From positions 1 to 8,583 of the forward strand of contig URNE01000075.1 of assembly GCA_900549045.1 (NCBI GenBank): a stretch of 8,583 nucleotides of DNA, given 5' to 3'. The translations under genes and the position numbers were made by a program. This stretch comes from an uncultured bacterium. GTDB lineage: Bacteria; Verrucomicrobiota; Lentisphaeria; Victivallales; UBA1829. The notes below the pieces were generated by a model. The model searched no databases, was not told the origin of the DNA, and saw nothing but the letters and a program-made list of their open reading frames with translations. Positions 1 through 6,256 of the stretch are shown piece after piece (the stretch's first letter is position 1; each line of letters opens with the position of its first letter).

Positions 1-51
1 TACCGGAGATTCTCGCTCCGGAACGGAACAGAAAGGGAGTCTTCGGAATGA
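1..51 (+). CDS. 3' end of an upstream gene (partial, unidentified)
   Basis: Frame 1 is open from the window edge and ends at a TGA (49-51) that forms an ATGA overlap with the start of the next gene. It would encode a C-terminus reading YRRFSLRNGTERESSE. The piece is too short to recognise, and frame 2 is also open here, so reading frame alone proves little. The support is the pattern: every other junction in this operon is also a 4-base overlap. Because a PqiC-like lipoprotein lies two genes downstream, the missing gene could be an MCE/MlaD-type protein, but that is inference only. Confidence 0.45.
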   Translation, partial: YRRFSLRNGTERESSE

Positions 52-1121
52 CTTTGAAAAAACTGCTTGTGATCCCGCTGTGCGGGCTTATGCTCGCGGC
101 GACTTCCTGCGGGGATTATGTCGGAAAAGAAAAAAGTCATCCGTTTTTTGTGAAAGCGGAGACCTGCCGCGCATCGGGCGGGTACAATGAAGCCGCGCAG
201 TACTACGAGGAGTTCCTCAACGTCTGCCCGCGCTCGCCGGTCGCTCATTACGAACTTGCATCGCTTTACGCGGATCATCTGAACGATCCGTACCGCGCAA
301 TCTATCATTATCAGCGTTATCTCGAACTGGACCGCAATTCGCCGGACGCGGAGAATATCCGCAAGTTCATCGACGGTTCCAAACGCAAGATCTTCGAACA
401 GCTTTCCACCCAGTTCGAATCCGCCGACACCGTCCGCGCGTATGCCGAGGCGGCGAAGACCAAGAAGGCGCTCGACCAGTATGTCGCGTACACAAAGAAG
501 ATTCAGGCGCAGAACAAACAGCTTCGCGAACAGAACGAGGAGATGCGCAAGCGGATCGAAACCTTCAAGCTTCGTATGGAGACCTACACGCGTGAGAGCG
601 AACAGTTCAAGCTGAAAGTGGAGGATCTTCAGAAGAAAGCGCGGGAAGCGGAGCTCCGCGCACGCGATCAGGAAAAACGCGATGCCGAGCCGGAAAAACC
701 GGAAGCGAAGAGTCCGGAGCCGGAGAAAACGGATTCCGTTTCCGCGCCGAAGACGAAAACGGAGTCGCCGACTCCGCTTGACGAGCAGCCTGTTCCGCCG
801 GGCGCCGCCACTTCAGCAGATCCGGTCAAAGACAAGCCGGACAGCTGGGAGAGCGCGGATGTTTCCGCCCAGAGTCCGAACGCCGTTGCCGGACGGCCCG
901 AGGGGGAGACAAAGTCAGTTCCGCCGAAGGCGCAGGTGATCCGCCATACCGTCAAGAGCGGCGATACTCTGTTCAAAATCGCCATCAAATATTACGGAAG
1001 AAGTTCCGCGGTGCGGATTCTGCGCGAGGCAAACCGGGAGACCTTGAAGGGACGCGACTTCCTGCGGGTCGGTCAGGTCCTGATCATTCCGCCGGATCCG
1101 TCAAAGGAGAAAAAACCATGA
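48..1121 (+). CDS. Lipoprotein with TPR repeats, coiled coil and C-terminal LysM domain
   Basis: The 357-residue protein begins with a lipoprotein signal peptide: KK at 4-5, a hydrophobic stretch, then a lipobox ending at Cys21 (LAATSC). It is probably anchored in the outer membrane or periplasm. Residues about 33-110 look like two TPR-type helical repeats (YNEAAQYYEEFL..., then PYRAIYHYQRYLEL). Residues about 148-212 form a charged coiled coil, followed by a Pro/Glu/Ser/Lys-rich linker to about 295. Residues 299-348 are a LysM domain (HTVKSGDTLFKIA ... LRVGQVLIIP), a peptidoglycan-binding fold. The ATG at 48 is preceded by AGGGAG (34-39) at 8 bases. The layout recalls CpoB/YbgF-like periplasmic scaffolds with an added LysM, which suggests a role linking a cell-envelope complex to the wall. 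The exact function is unknown. It overlaps both neighbours by 4 bases. Confidence 0.88.
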   Translation: MTLKKLLVIPLCGLMLAATSCGDYVGKEKSHPFFVKAETCRASGGYNEAAQYYEEFLNVCPRSPVAHYELASLYADHLNDPYRAIYHYQRYLELDRNSPDAENIRKFIDGSKRKIFEQLSTQFESADTVRAYAEAAKTKKALDQYVAYTKKIQAQNKQLREQNEEMRKRIETFKLRMETYTRESEQFKLKVEDLQKKAREAELRARDQEKRDAEPEKPEAKSPEPEKTDSVSAPKTKTESPTPLDEQPVPPGAATSADPVKDKPDSWESADVSAQSPNAVAGRPEGETKSVPPKAQVIRHTVKSGDTLFKIAIKYYGRSSAVRILREANRETLKGRDFLRVGQVLIIPPDPSKEKKP

Positions 1122-1678
1122 AAATGATTGTATTTGCATTCTGCGCATCGGCTCTTTTCCTGAGCGGCTGCATCGAAGTGAACCTGCCGGAACAGAAATA
1201 TCAGGAGACCCGTCTGTTTGAGATTCCGGAACCGGCGTCTGCGCTGTTTCCCTTTCCCGTGGAGGTGCTGCCGTTCCGCTCGGATTCGCCCGCAAAGTTC
1301 AAGATGCTGCGCAGGAACGGGACCGAACTTTCCGCGGATGAATACAATAAATGGGCGCAGACGCCTGCGCGGATGATGACGCGCTGCTTCCGCTCCGCAT
1401 TCCGCTCCGCCGCGCAGGAGGAACCCGCGTTCAAACTCTCCTCGAACATCCTGGTGTTTGAACTCGACGTCCCCTCCGCTTCCGCCGTTCTTTCGGTTGC
1501 CTACACGCTCTCTCTGCGCGATGAGGCGGAACCTCTCTTCACGAAGGTCCTGACGGATCGCGTCAAGCTCAAGGAGAACACTCCGGAAGAGTTTGCCGCC
1601 GCCATGGAACAGGCGGTTGCCCGGCAGACGGCGGCCGTAAAAAATATGATCCTCAACTCGGTGAAAACGGACAAATGA
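1118..1678 (+). CDS. PqiC-like ABC-transport auxiliary lipoprotein
   Basis: The 186-residue protein has a lipoprotein signal peptide with lipobox LSGC (Cys18). The mature part resembles the ABC_trans_aux family (PqiC/YmbA, MlaD-associated lipoproteins). It has an N-terminal strand region (RLFEIPEPA), a PVEVLPF segment at 47-53, and RRNGTEL...EYNKWAQTPARMM at 65-86, matching the family's conserved 'Y...RWAEP' helix. A strand reading ILVFELDV and a C-terminal helix (FAAAMEQAVARQTAAVKNMIL) follow. Family members sit in the outer membrane and work with MCE proteins and an ABC transporter in lipid traffic. No permease, ATPase or MCE gene is visible here, so they would have to lie upstream. The start has AAAGGAGA (1103-1110) ahead of it and overlaps the previous stop by 4 bases. 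The family call rests on pattern resemblance, since sequence conservation in this family is low. Confidence 0.68.
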   Translation: MKMIVFAFCASALFLSGCIEVNLPEQKYQETRLFEIPEPASALFPFPVEVLPFRSDSPAKFKMLRRNGTELSADEYNKWAQTPARMMTRCFRSAFRSAAQEEPAFKLSSNILVFELDVPSASAVLSVAYTLSLRDEAEPLFTKVLTDRVKLKENTPEEFAAAMEQAVARQTAAVKNMILNSVKTDK

Positions 1679-2190
1679 AACACACGGTTATGATTGATGA
1701 GCGCTCCATCGCGGAGCGGGTCGCCTCCCTTGCGGAACAGATTCGCAATGATTACAAAGGGAAGCAGATCGCTCTCGTTGCGGTTTCCAACGGCGCGTTT
1801 ATCTTTGCCGCCGACCTTTTCCGCAAACTTCCGCACGACACCTGCTTTGACTCCGTCAAGGCGTCTTCCTACAAGGCCGCGAAACGCGGGGAGCTGGTTC
1901 TCAAGGAAACCTTCAACATCGACCTCAACGGAAAACATGTTCTGCTGGTGGACGACATTCTGGATTCCGGCGTTACGCTTTCCAATATCGCAAAATATCT
2001 CAAATCCCTCGACGTGGCGTCGCTCCGCACCTGCGTGATGCTCGACAAGCCCGAAGGACGCGTCTGCGAATTCCATGCGGATTATATCGGCTTCTCCATT
2101 CCGAACAAATACGTCTACGGCTACGGCATGGATGACGAATTCGGGCTTCTGCGCGGCTGTCCCTATATCGGCACAAAGGAAGAGGAGTGA
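1675..2190 (+). CDS. hpt: Hypoxanthine (guanine) phosphoribosyltransferase
   Basis: This 171-residue cytoplasmic enzyme of purine salvage transfers the phosphoribosyl group of PRPP to hypoxanthine or guanine, giving IMP or GMP. The type I PRTase signature is at 89-102 (VLLVDDILDSGVTL), with Asp97 in the position of the usual catalytic acid/base. Also visible are the flexible-loop SSY at 64-66, a base-recognition segment with DKPEGR, and the family-typical C-terminal ADYIGFSIP...YVYGYGMDDEFGLLRGCPYIG region. Length fits bacterial HPRTs (about 170-185). The pyrophosphate loop reads VSNGAF at 37-42, where many members have L-K-G or L-R-G, so the positively charged residue is absent. The ATG lies in an ATGA overlap with the preceding gene and has only a weak Shine-Dalgarno (CGGA), which suggests coupled translation. 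Guanine versus hypoxanthine preference cannot be read from the sequence. Confidence 0.92.
   Translation: MKHTVMIDERSIAERVASLAEQIRNDYKGKQIALVAVSNGAFIFAADLFRKLPHDTCFDSVKASSYKAAKRGELVLKETFNIDLNGKHVLLVDDILDSGVTLSNIAKYLKSLDVASLRTCVMLDKPEGRVCEFHADYIGFSIPNKYVYGYGMDDEFGLLRGCPYIGTKEEE
2176..2190 (+). promoter_or_regulatory. Ribosome binding site and GTG start with GTGA overlap
   Basis: AAGGA at 2176-2180 lies 6 bases before GTG at 2187, which itself overlaps the hpt stop codon (GTGA, 2187-2190). The alternative in-frame ATG at 2205 has AGGAG only about 17 bases upstream, which is too far. The spacing and the match to the 4-base overlaps elsewhere in the operon favour the GTG. Confidence 0.65.
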
Positions 2191-3551
2191 TTCCCGGATC
2201 GCCCATGGATTTTTCCCGAACCGCTCTTCTTATTCCGGCGTATAATCCGGATGAGCGTCTGTGCGGACTGCTCCGCGAGCTCGCGGAGTACGGCTTTGCC
2301 GCATTGGTCGTCGTCGATGACGGCAGCCGTGCGGCGGCGAAACCGGTGTTCGATTTCATCGGACGGGAGATTCCCTCCGCCGTTCTGCTCACGCATGAGA
2401 AAAATGCGGGGAAGGGCGCGGCGCTGAAACTGGGGTTCGATTATCTGGTCTCGCATCATTCCGGCTGTTCCGGCGTGGTTACGCTGGATGCCGATGGACA
2501 GCACTGCGTGGAGGACGTCCTCGGAGTTTCGCGCGAGCATTTGGCGCATCCGGAAGATCTGATTCTCGGAATGCGCGACTTCAACCGGAAGGGGGTTCCG
2601 TTCCGCTGCCGTCTCGGGAACCGCGTTTCCCGTGCGCTGATGCGTCTTTTCTTCGGGATCGCGCTCGATGATACGCAGAGCGGTCTCCGTGCGCTTCCGC
2701 TTTCTCTGCTGCCGTTTCTGCAGACTCTGAACGCGGACCGCTATGAGTTTGAGCTGGAGATGCTCGTCCTTGCGAAACGCCGCGAAGTTCCGATCCGGGA
2801 AACCGCGATCCGCACTCTTTATCCGGACGGTGGGCGCTCCTCGCATTTCCGGGCGGTCCGCGATTCGCTCCGCATTCTGCTGATCATGTTCCGTCTGCTT
2901 CTGATTCCGCCGCGCGGCGGAGCGACCGACTGGAACCGCTATTATTCCGCGCCGCCCGCGACCGCGGGTTTCGCGCGCCGCATCGTTTCCGCGCGTCTCA
3001 TGCACATCATTGGGATGTTCCGCCGCGACGGACGGTTCACCGTTACGGAGCTCGGCGGGGGCGACAGCTGTTTTTACGACCGCATCGCCCGCGAGTTTCA
3101 GCCGCTCCGCTACACGGTTTGCGACAACAATGTTCTGGCGCTCCGGCGTTTCCGCGACCGCGTCGGCAACGATTCCGGCGTGGTTCTGTGTGAAGTCAAT
3201 CTTCTGCGCGCGCTCCCGGAGAATGCGGAGAAGGCGGACCTGGTCTTTTCCGTCGGGCTGATCGAGCACTTTTCCCCGCTCAACACCGCGCGCATGGTGC
3301 GGCGGCACTTTGAACTGGCGAAAACGGGCGGGCTTGTGATTCTGTTCTTCCCGACGCCGACTCCGCTTTACCGCGCGACGCGGTTCTGCGCGGAACTGCT
3401 GCGCCTCTGGATGTTCCACGATGAACGCCCGCTCCGTTCCGCCGAAGTCGAACGCGTCATCGCTCCGTACGGGCATGTCGTGCACCGCGAACTGATCCGC
3501 GCAAACTTTTTAACTCAGCGCATCATCGTTGCAAGAAAGGAAAAAATATGA
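2187..3551 (+). CDS. Fusion of family 2 glycosyltransferase and SAM-dependent methyltransferase
   Basis: The protein has 454 residues and two enzymatic halves. Residues about 12-243 are a GT2 (GT-A fold) glycosyltransferase of the dolichol-phosphate-mannose-synthase-like type. It shows LIPAYNPDE at 15-23, VVDDGS at 42-47, NAGKGAAL at 73-80, the metal-binding DAD at 101-103, DTQSGLRALP at 162-171, and a SSHF...RDSLRIL stretch before a short hydrophobic segment (LLIMFRLLLIP). Residues about 280-450 look like a class I methyltransferase. Motif I is ELGGGD (288-293), an acidic loop CDNN follows, and the motif IV region is DLVFSVGLIEHF (351-362). GT2 enzymes of this type usually move a sugar from a nucleotide donor to a polyprenyl phosphate or other envelope acceptor. 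Here the product might then be methylated in the same protein, but this is inference. No clear multi-pass membrane domain is seen. The start is discussed under the binding-site entry. Confidence 0.82.
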   Translation: MIPGSPMDFSRTALLIPAYNPDERLCGLLRELAEYGFAALVVVDDGSRAAAKPVFDFIGREIPSAVLLTHEKNAGKGAALKLGFDYLVSHHSGCSGVVTLDADGQHCVEDVLGVSREHLAHPEDLILGMRDFNRKGVPFRCRLGNRVSRALMRLFFGIALDDTQSGLRALPLSLLPFLQTLNADRYEFELEMLVLAKRREVPIRETAIRTLYPDGGRSSHFRAVRDSLRILLIMFRLLLIPPRGGATDWNRYYSAPPATAGFARRIVSARLMHIIGMFRRDGRFTVTELGGGDSCFYDRIAREFQPLRYTVCDNNVLALRRFRDRVGNDSGVVLCEVNLLRALPENAEKADLVFSVGLIEHFSPLNTARMVRRHFELAKTGGLVILFFPTPTPLYRATRFCAELLRLWMFHDERPLRSAEVERVIAPYGHVVHRELIRANFLTQRIIVARKEKI

Positions 3552-4201
3552 GCGAGACACTGAACATTTATGAGACTTTTTCGAGCATTCAGGGTGAATC
3601 GACGCACGCCGGACGGCTCTGCTTCTTCATCCGGCTTGCCGGATGCAACCTGCGCTGCTCCTACTGCGACACGAAGAAAGCCCAGACCATGAACTCCGGC
3701 TCTCCGCGTACACTCGACGAACTGGTGGGCGAAGCGGAAAAATCAGGTTTGAAGCTCGTGGAGATCACCGGAGGCGAACCGATGCTTCAGAGCGCAACAC
3801 CGGAGCTTTGCAGACGGCTTCTCGCGCACGGCTTCGAGGTGCTGATGGAGACGAACGGCAGCGTCGACATCTCCCCGCTTCCCGCAGGAGTGAAGCGGAT
3901 TGTTGACTGGAAGACTCCGTTTTCCGGAGAATCCGCCAGGATGCTGGATTCCAATTTCCGCTCTCTGCGTCCGGGCGACGAGGTGAAGTTCGTGATCGCG
4001 AACCGTGCGGATTACGACGCCGCGCTTGACGTGGTGCGCCGCTTTGACGTCGCGGCTCATGCGACGGTTCTGTTCGCGCCGGTTTTCGGAGAAATCGAGC
4101 CGCGCGCGCTGGTGGAATGGATGCTTGCGGACCGCGCCCCCGCACGCCTGAATCTCCAGTTTCATAAAATCGTCTGGAGTCCCGACGCCGAGGGCGTTTG
4201 A
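3548..4201 (+). CDS. queE: 7-carboxy-7-deazaguanine synthase (radical SAM)
   Basis: This 217-residue radical SAM enzyme of the queuosine/7-deazaguanine pathway converts 6-carboxy-5,6,7,8-tetrahydropterin to 7-carboxy-7-deazaguanine. The N-terminus has the QueE hallmark FSSIQGES (11-18), FFIRLAGCNLRCSYCDT follows, and the cluster-binding CxxxCxxC falls at Cys33, Cys37 and Cys40. Further support comes from EITGGEPMLQ (the SAM-binding GGEP), LMETNGS, a DWKTPFSGE stretch, and a C-terminal LNLQFHKIVWSPDAEGV like other QueE proteins. The motif is the plain three-cysteine form, without the long insertion seen in some enterobacterial QueE. The ATG at 3548 has AAAGGA (3536-3541) 6 bases upstream and forms an ATGA overlap with the preceding gene. 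No other queuosine genes (queC, queD, queF) are in the window. The 4-base overlap leaves no room for a preQ1 riboswitch directly ahead of it. Confidence 0.93.
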   Translation: MSETLNIYETFSSIQGESTHAGRLCFFIRLAGCNLRCSYCDTKKAQTMNSGSPRTLDELVGEAEKSGLKLVEITGGEPMLQSATPELCRRLLAHGFEVLMETNGSVDISPLPAGVKRIVDWKTPFSGESARMLDSNFRSLRPGDEVKFVIANRADYDAALDVVRRFDVAAHATVLFAPVFGEIEPRALVEWMLADRAPARLNLQFHKIVWSPDAEGV

Positions 4202-4203
4202 GT

Positions 4204-5715
4204 TCAGAACCTGAAGGAACCGCTTCCCGCCGGGACGCGGTGCATGGTTCCGTTGATTTCCAGATTGAATTCCCTGTTTGACGTGTACGAGCAGACGCCG
4301 TTTTCCGCGATGAGGTCGGCGACAACTTCGCCGAACCGGTAGTTGCGGCAGCCGGTTTTTCCCTTTGCTTCCGCGGAAAGATGCCAGCGGAGCGTGTTCG
4401 TGAAGGCATTGGCTTCATAGAGTCCGATTGCGTTTTCGATCAGCCCGGCGATCGGCATGAGCGCGGACCAGCCGCAGAAGTCCGGACGCACGAGTTTGAC
4501 GCCGTCGGGCGTGTGCGCGGGTTCCGGCTTGTTCGGGGAGTAGCATTCCCAGATGGTGTGCGGAGAGAAGTTTTTCCAGGTGTCGTACATGTGTTTGAGC
4601 ATGTCGAGAACTTTTTCGCGGGCGAGGTCGAACATGCCGTAACGGAGAAGTGCGCGGGTTCCCGCGTATGCGGTCGGAACCCAGACGGCTCCGTGCCAGT
4701 AGCGACCGTTGTCCGCATTGAACTTCGCGTCGTTGCGGGCGACTGTGACCCAGGGATATTTTCCGCCGAGGAGTTCGGGATCAAGCAGCTTTTCCGCGCA
4801 GAGTTTTGCCTGTTCGGGCGTGGCACATCCGGCGAGGAGCACCCAGAAGGAGGCTGGAGTGACAATCCGCAGCGGTTTCAGACTTTCCGGATCGACGTCG
4901 TAGAAGAAGCCGTCGACGGGATCCCAGTAATATTTCTGAATGAGTTCCTGCTTCTCTTTTTTGTGCGCGGTCCACTCGGCCGCGAGCGCATCGTCTCCGA
5001 TGATTTCCGCCATTCGGGCGATGCATTCGGCGGTGAGCGCCTGCTGGGCGATGGCGTCGACCCAGTAAAAATCTTTGAGTTCGGGTCCGACGTCGGTGTG
5101 GGAGAAACGGCCGCGCGGGGTGTTGTCCATGCCGCTCGGAGTACCGCCCCAGAAGTAGCCCTTTTCGTGATGGATCCAGCGGGTTGGAATCATGCACTGA
5201 TCGGGGAGGACGGACTCCTTGAGACTTTCGAGCCAGTCGTAATGCTTCTGGAGCACTTTGGTGTTCCGGAGAATGTCTTTGAGATGTTCGCGGTTTCCGG
5301 ACATGAGTGCGTTTTCATATTCCGCCCATGCGAAAAGCGGGGGATTGTCGGGATGCTGAATGAGGATCGGCGCGAGATCTCCGGGCTTGTTGCCGGTCCA
5401 TGCGGGTTCGCCCTCGGGGATTCTGACGAGAGGAAGTCTCACGCCGTCCTGGAGCACGTCGATGAGATTGCGGAAGGATTCGATGCCCGGGAAGTCCTTC
5501 GGGGAGAACTTGCAGAACAGCGTCATGAAGCAGGTGTCCCAGATCCAGATTCTGGATTCGCAGAACGATTCGTCGATGTAGGGATCCTGCGGCATTCCGG
5601 GGATGTGCTTGACGTGGTCTTTCGCGAGGTTCCACGCGAGGTCGTAAAGCTCGATGTACTCCGGATGTTCATCGAACACCGGGTGCGGGACGTGGCTGAA
5701 CCAATCCTGATCCAT
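4204..5715 (-). CDS. Cytoplasmic GH63/trehalase-like (alpha/alpha)6-barrel glycoside hydrolase
   Basis: This 503-residue protein lacks a signal peptide, so it probably acts in the cytoplasm. It resembles GH-G clan enzymes (trehalase GH37, GH63 glucosidase and mannosylglycerate hydrolase, 'MGH1-like'). Motifs in order are ESRIWIWDTCF at 53-63, SGMDNTPRG at 194-202 (Asp197 in the position of the expected general acid), KYYWDPVDGFFYD at 261-273, NGRYWHGAVWVPTAY at 336-350, and TIWECYSP at 387-394 (Glu390 as the probable base). The substrate could be trehalose, mannosylglycerate, glucosylglycerate or another alpha-glucoside, and the sequence does not decide. The start at 5715 has AAGGAA about 8-13 bases upstream. 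A longer in-frame extension to 5841 is basic, low in complexity, and overlaps the cyclophilin gene, so I rejected it. It is the last gene of the ptsH-ptsI-cyclophilin operon, 22 bases after the cyclophilin stop. Confidence 0.83.
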   Translation of the reverse strand: MDQDWFSHVPHPVFDEHPEYIELYDLAWNLAKDHVKHIPGMPQDPYIDESFCESRIWIWDTCFMTLFCKFSPKDFPGIESFRNLIDVLQDGVRLPLVRIPEGEPAWTGNKPGDLAPILIQHPDNPPLFAWAEYENALMSGNREHLKDILRNTKVLQKHYDWLESLKESVLPDQCMIPTRWIHHEKGYFWGGTPSGMDNTPRGRFSHTDVGPELKDFYWVDAIAQQALTAECIARMAEIIGDDALAAEWTAHKKEKQELIQKYYWDPVDGFFYDVDPESLKPLRIVTPASFWVLLAGCATPEQAKLCAEKLLDPELLGGKYPWVTVARNDAKFNADNGRYWHGAVWVPTAYAGTRALLRYGMFDLAREKVLDMLKHMYDTWKNFSPHTIWECYSPNKPEPAHTPDGVKLVRPDFCGWSALMPIAGLIENAIGLYEANAFTNTLRWHLSAEAKGKTGCRNYRFGEVVADLIAENGVCSYTSNREFNLEINGTMHRVPAGSGSFRF

Positions 5716-5737
5716 GGCAGGTTCCTTCCGTTTTTTA

Positions 5738-6241
5738 TTATGCGAGAACTTCCGCTTTTTCGATGACGACGGGTTCGACCGGAACGTCGTCGTGGTAGCC
5801 GTACGGGGCGGTTTCGACTTTGGCGATCTTGTCGACGACATCCATGCCCTTCGTGACTTTTCCGAAGACGCAGTATCCGTATCCGGACGGGGTCTTGGAG
5901 CGGTGGTCGAGGAAATCGTTGTCGACGAGGTTGATGAAGAACTGGGCGGTTGCGCTGTCGATGACGTTTGTGCGGGCCATTGCGATGGTTCCGCGCTTGT
6001 TGGAGGGGGAGAGGTGGGCTTCGTTTTTGATCGGGGGCTCGGTGTCGAGCTCGTTCATGTCGGCGTCCATTCCGCCGCCCTGGATCATGAATCCGTCGAT
6101 GACGCGGTGGAAGATGGTTCCGTTGTAGTGTCCGTTTTTGACGTAGTCGAGGAAGTTGCGGACGGTGACGGGAGTCTCCTTGTCGAAGAGTTCCAGTTCG
6201 ATGTCGCCCATTTCTGTTGTCAGTCTGACTTTGGTGCCCAT
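5738..6241 (-). CDS. ppiB: Peptidyl-prolyl cis-trans isomerase, cytoplasmic cyclophilin (PpiB type)
   Basis: This 167-residue single-domain cyclophilin catalyses cis-trans isomerisation of peptide bonds before proline and helps protein folding. It has no signal peptide, so it should be cytosolic. Active-site elements are clear: IFHRVIDGFMIQGGG at 43-57 with Arg46, Phe51 and Gln54 in the expected places, AMARTN...SATAQFFINLVDN, and YGYCVFGKVTKGMDVVDKI. Length and motifs closely match E. coli PpiB (164 residues). The start at 6241 has AAGGAA (6249-6254, read on the minus strand) about 8 bases upstream, inside the 15-base gap after the ptsI stop. It is co-transcribed with the PTS genes by position. 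This may be simple operon packing, as no functional link between cyclophilin and PTS is evident. Confidence 0.94.
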   Translation of the reverse strand: MGTKVRLTTEMGDIELELFDKETPVTVRNFLDYVKNGHYNGTIFHRVIDGFMIQGGGMDADMNELDTEPPIKNEAHLSPSNKRGTIAMARTNVIDSATAQFFINLVDNDFLDHRSKTPSGYGYCVFGKVTKGMDVVDKIAKVETAPYGYHDDVPVEPVVIEKAEVLA

Positions 6242-6256
6242 GCTTCAGTTCCTTGC

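Noticed and set aside
2163..3485. A 440-codon open frame on the minus strand, antisense to the GT2-methyltransferase gene
   Set aside because: It is rich in Arg/Glu/Gln/His with no recognisable motif, while the opposite strand encodes two conserved domains in an overlapping operon.
3500..3550. Possible preQ1 riboswitch ahead of queE
   Set aside because: The queE start overlaps the preceding gene's stop and the upstream bases are coding, so there is no leader to hold one.
4203..4215. Small hairpin TTCAG/AAC/CTGAA at the convergent junction as a terminator
   Set aside because: The stem has only 5 base pairs, is not GC-rich, and has no T-run on either strand.
4381..5766. A 461-codon open frame on the plus strand, antisense to the glycoside hydrolase
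   Set aside because: Same compositional shadow. The minus-strand protein has clear family motifs, and the plus-strand one has none.
5716..5841. Upstream in-frame extension of the glycoside hydrolase by 42 residues
   Set aside because: It overlaps the end of the cyclophilin gene, is basic and low in complexity, and a good ribosome site precedes the ATG at 5715.
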